Assembly: GCA_019359015.1 (NCBI GenBank)
Contig: JAHHID010000056.1
Span: 1 to 51,300 of the forward strand
Source of the DNA: Spirirestis rafaelensis WJT71-NPBG6
GTDB taxonomy: Bacteria > Cyanobacteriota > Cyanobacteriia > Cyanobacteriales > Nostocaceae
Reading direction: 5' to 3'
Length of the DNA: 51,300 nt
Below the pieces are notes generated by a model. That model worked only from the letters and a program-made list of their open reading frames with translations. It ran no database searches and was not told the DNA's origin. This document shows, in pieces, positions 51,240 through 51,300 of this stretch. Each line of letters opens with the position of its first letter. The first letter of the stretch is position 1. The position numbers and the translations under genes are program-made.

Positions 51240-51300
51240 ATGAGCCGTCCGTTCAAGATTGAAATCGCAGAGAGCGAAGAGGAACTCAAGAAACGTCTAC
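51240..51300 (+). CDS. IS630-family transposase, N-terminal start (cut by window end)
   Basis: From the ATG at 51240 (another ATG two codons earlier at 51234) the frame reads MSRPFKIEIAESEEELKKRL and stays open to the window end. FKIEIAESEEELKKRL is typical of the first helix of cyanobacterial IS630-type transposases, just before the HTH region. The rest lies outside the window. The element's left end should lie in the 40 bp before it. Confidence 0.7.
   Translation, partial: MSRPFKIEIAESEEELKKRL

Overview
The window is chromosomal DNA of a cyanobacterium, most likely a filamentous, heterocyst-type (Nostocales-like) strain. It encodes a Photosystem I core protein (PsaB) and four or five steps of phylloquinone synthesis. 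It also has many copies of the cyanobacterial octamer GCGATCGC (HIP1), the dispersed repeats and MITE-like elements typical of such genomes, and short tandem heptamers. The PsaB gene stands alone without psaA and is divergent, which fits the second copy (PsaB2) known from nitrogen-fixing filamentous species. The genus cannot be fixed from the sequence alone.

Layout. 1-146: right end of an IS200/IS605-type element (TnpB C-terminus plus terminal hairpin). 241-6717: two STAND-like AAA ATPases, one fused to an N-terminal HTH and one to a membrane segment and a WD40 propeller, around a secreted TPR protein. 6718-7974: spacer with a decayed acetyltransferase end and a small membrane-anchored protein. 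7975-18429: galactose metabolism (cupin, galK, galT overlapping a GH2 glycosidase) interleaved with psaB2, a non-canonical M24 protein and a catalase. 18825-20811: DUF3891 protein, a lumenal pentapeptide-repeat protein, and a truncated P-loop pseudogene. 20862-29439: an Lhr/BrxHI-like helicase, a BrxD-like ATPase (DUF2791), a membrane-anchored coiled-coil protein ending in a TerB-C-like domain, and a DUF815 ATPase, all on the minus strand. This is a candidate DNA-processing or defence module, split by a plus-strand TPR gene and a MITE. 29543-33525: TMEM14-family protein, a 1.2-kb gene-poor stretch, then a kinase of the aminoglycoside-phosphotransferase fold followed by a HopA1-family protein. 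This is the enzyme pair that makes dehydroamino acids in class V lanthipeptides and thioamitides. 33669-39228: phylloquinone genes (DHNA-CoA thioesterase, menE, menC, menA, menF). 39220-48680: bestrophin-like channel, proA, two tandem peptidoglycan-binding proteins, an M48 protease, a complete TnpB element with a small ribbon-helix-helix gene, a DUF4336 protein and mazG. 48677-51300: DUF2227 protein, a MITE, tRNA-Val(TAC), a papain-like protease gene broken by a 26-bp tandem duplication, and the start of an IS630-type transposase.

How genes work together. The men genes make phylloquinone, the secondary electron acceptor of Photosystem I, to which PsaB2 belongs. GH2, GalT and GalK could release and process galactose through the Leloir pathway; no galE was seen. 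A recurring theme is that dispersed repeats have entered coding sequences in frame (TPR protein, M24 protein, helicase, menC, thioesterase tail, DUF2227 tail). The two best leads for an undescribed system are the kinase/HopA1 pair without an adjacent precursor peptide and the helicase/BrxD/TerB-C group.
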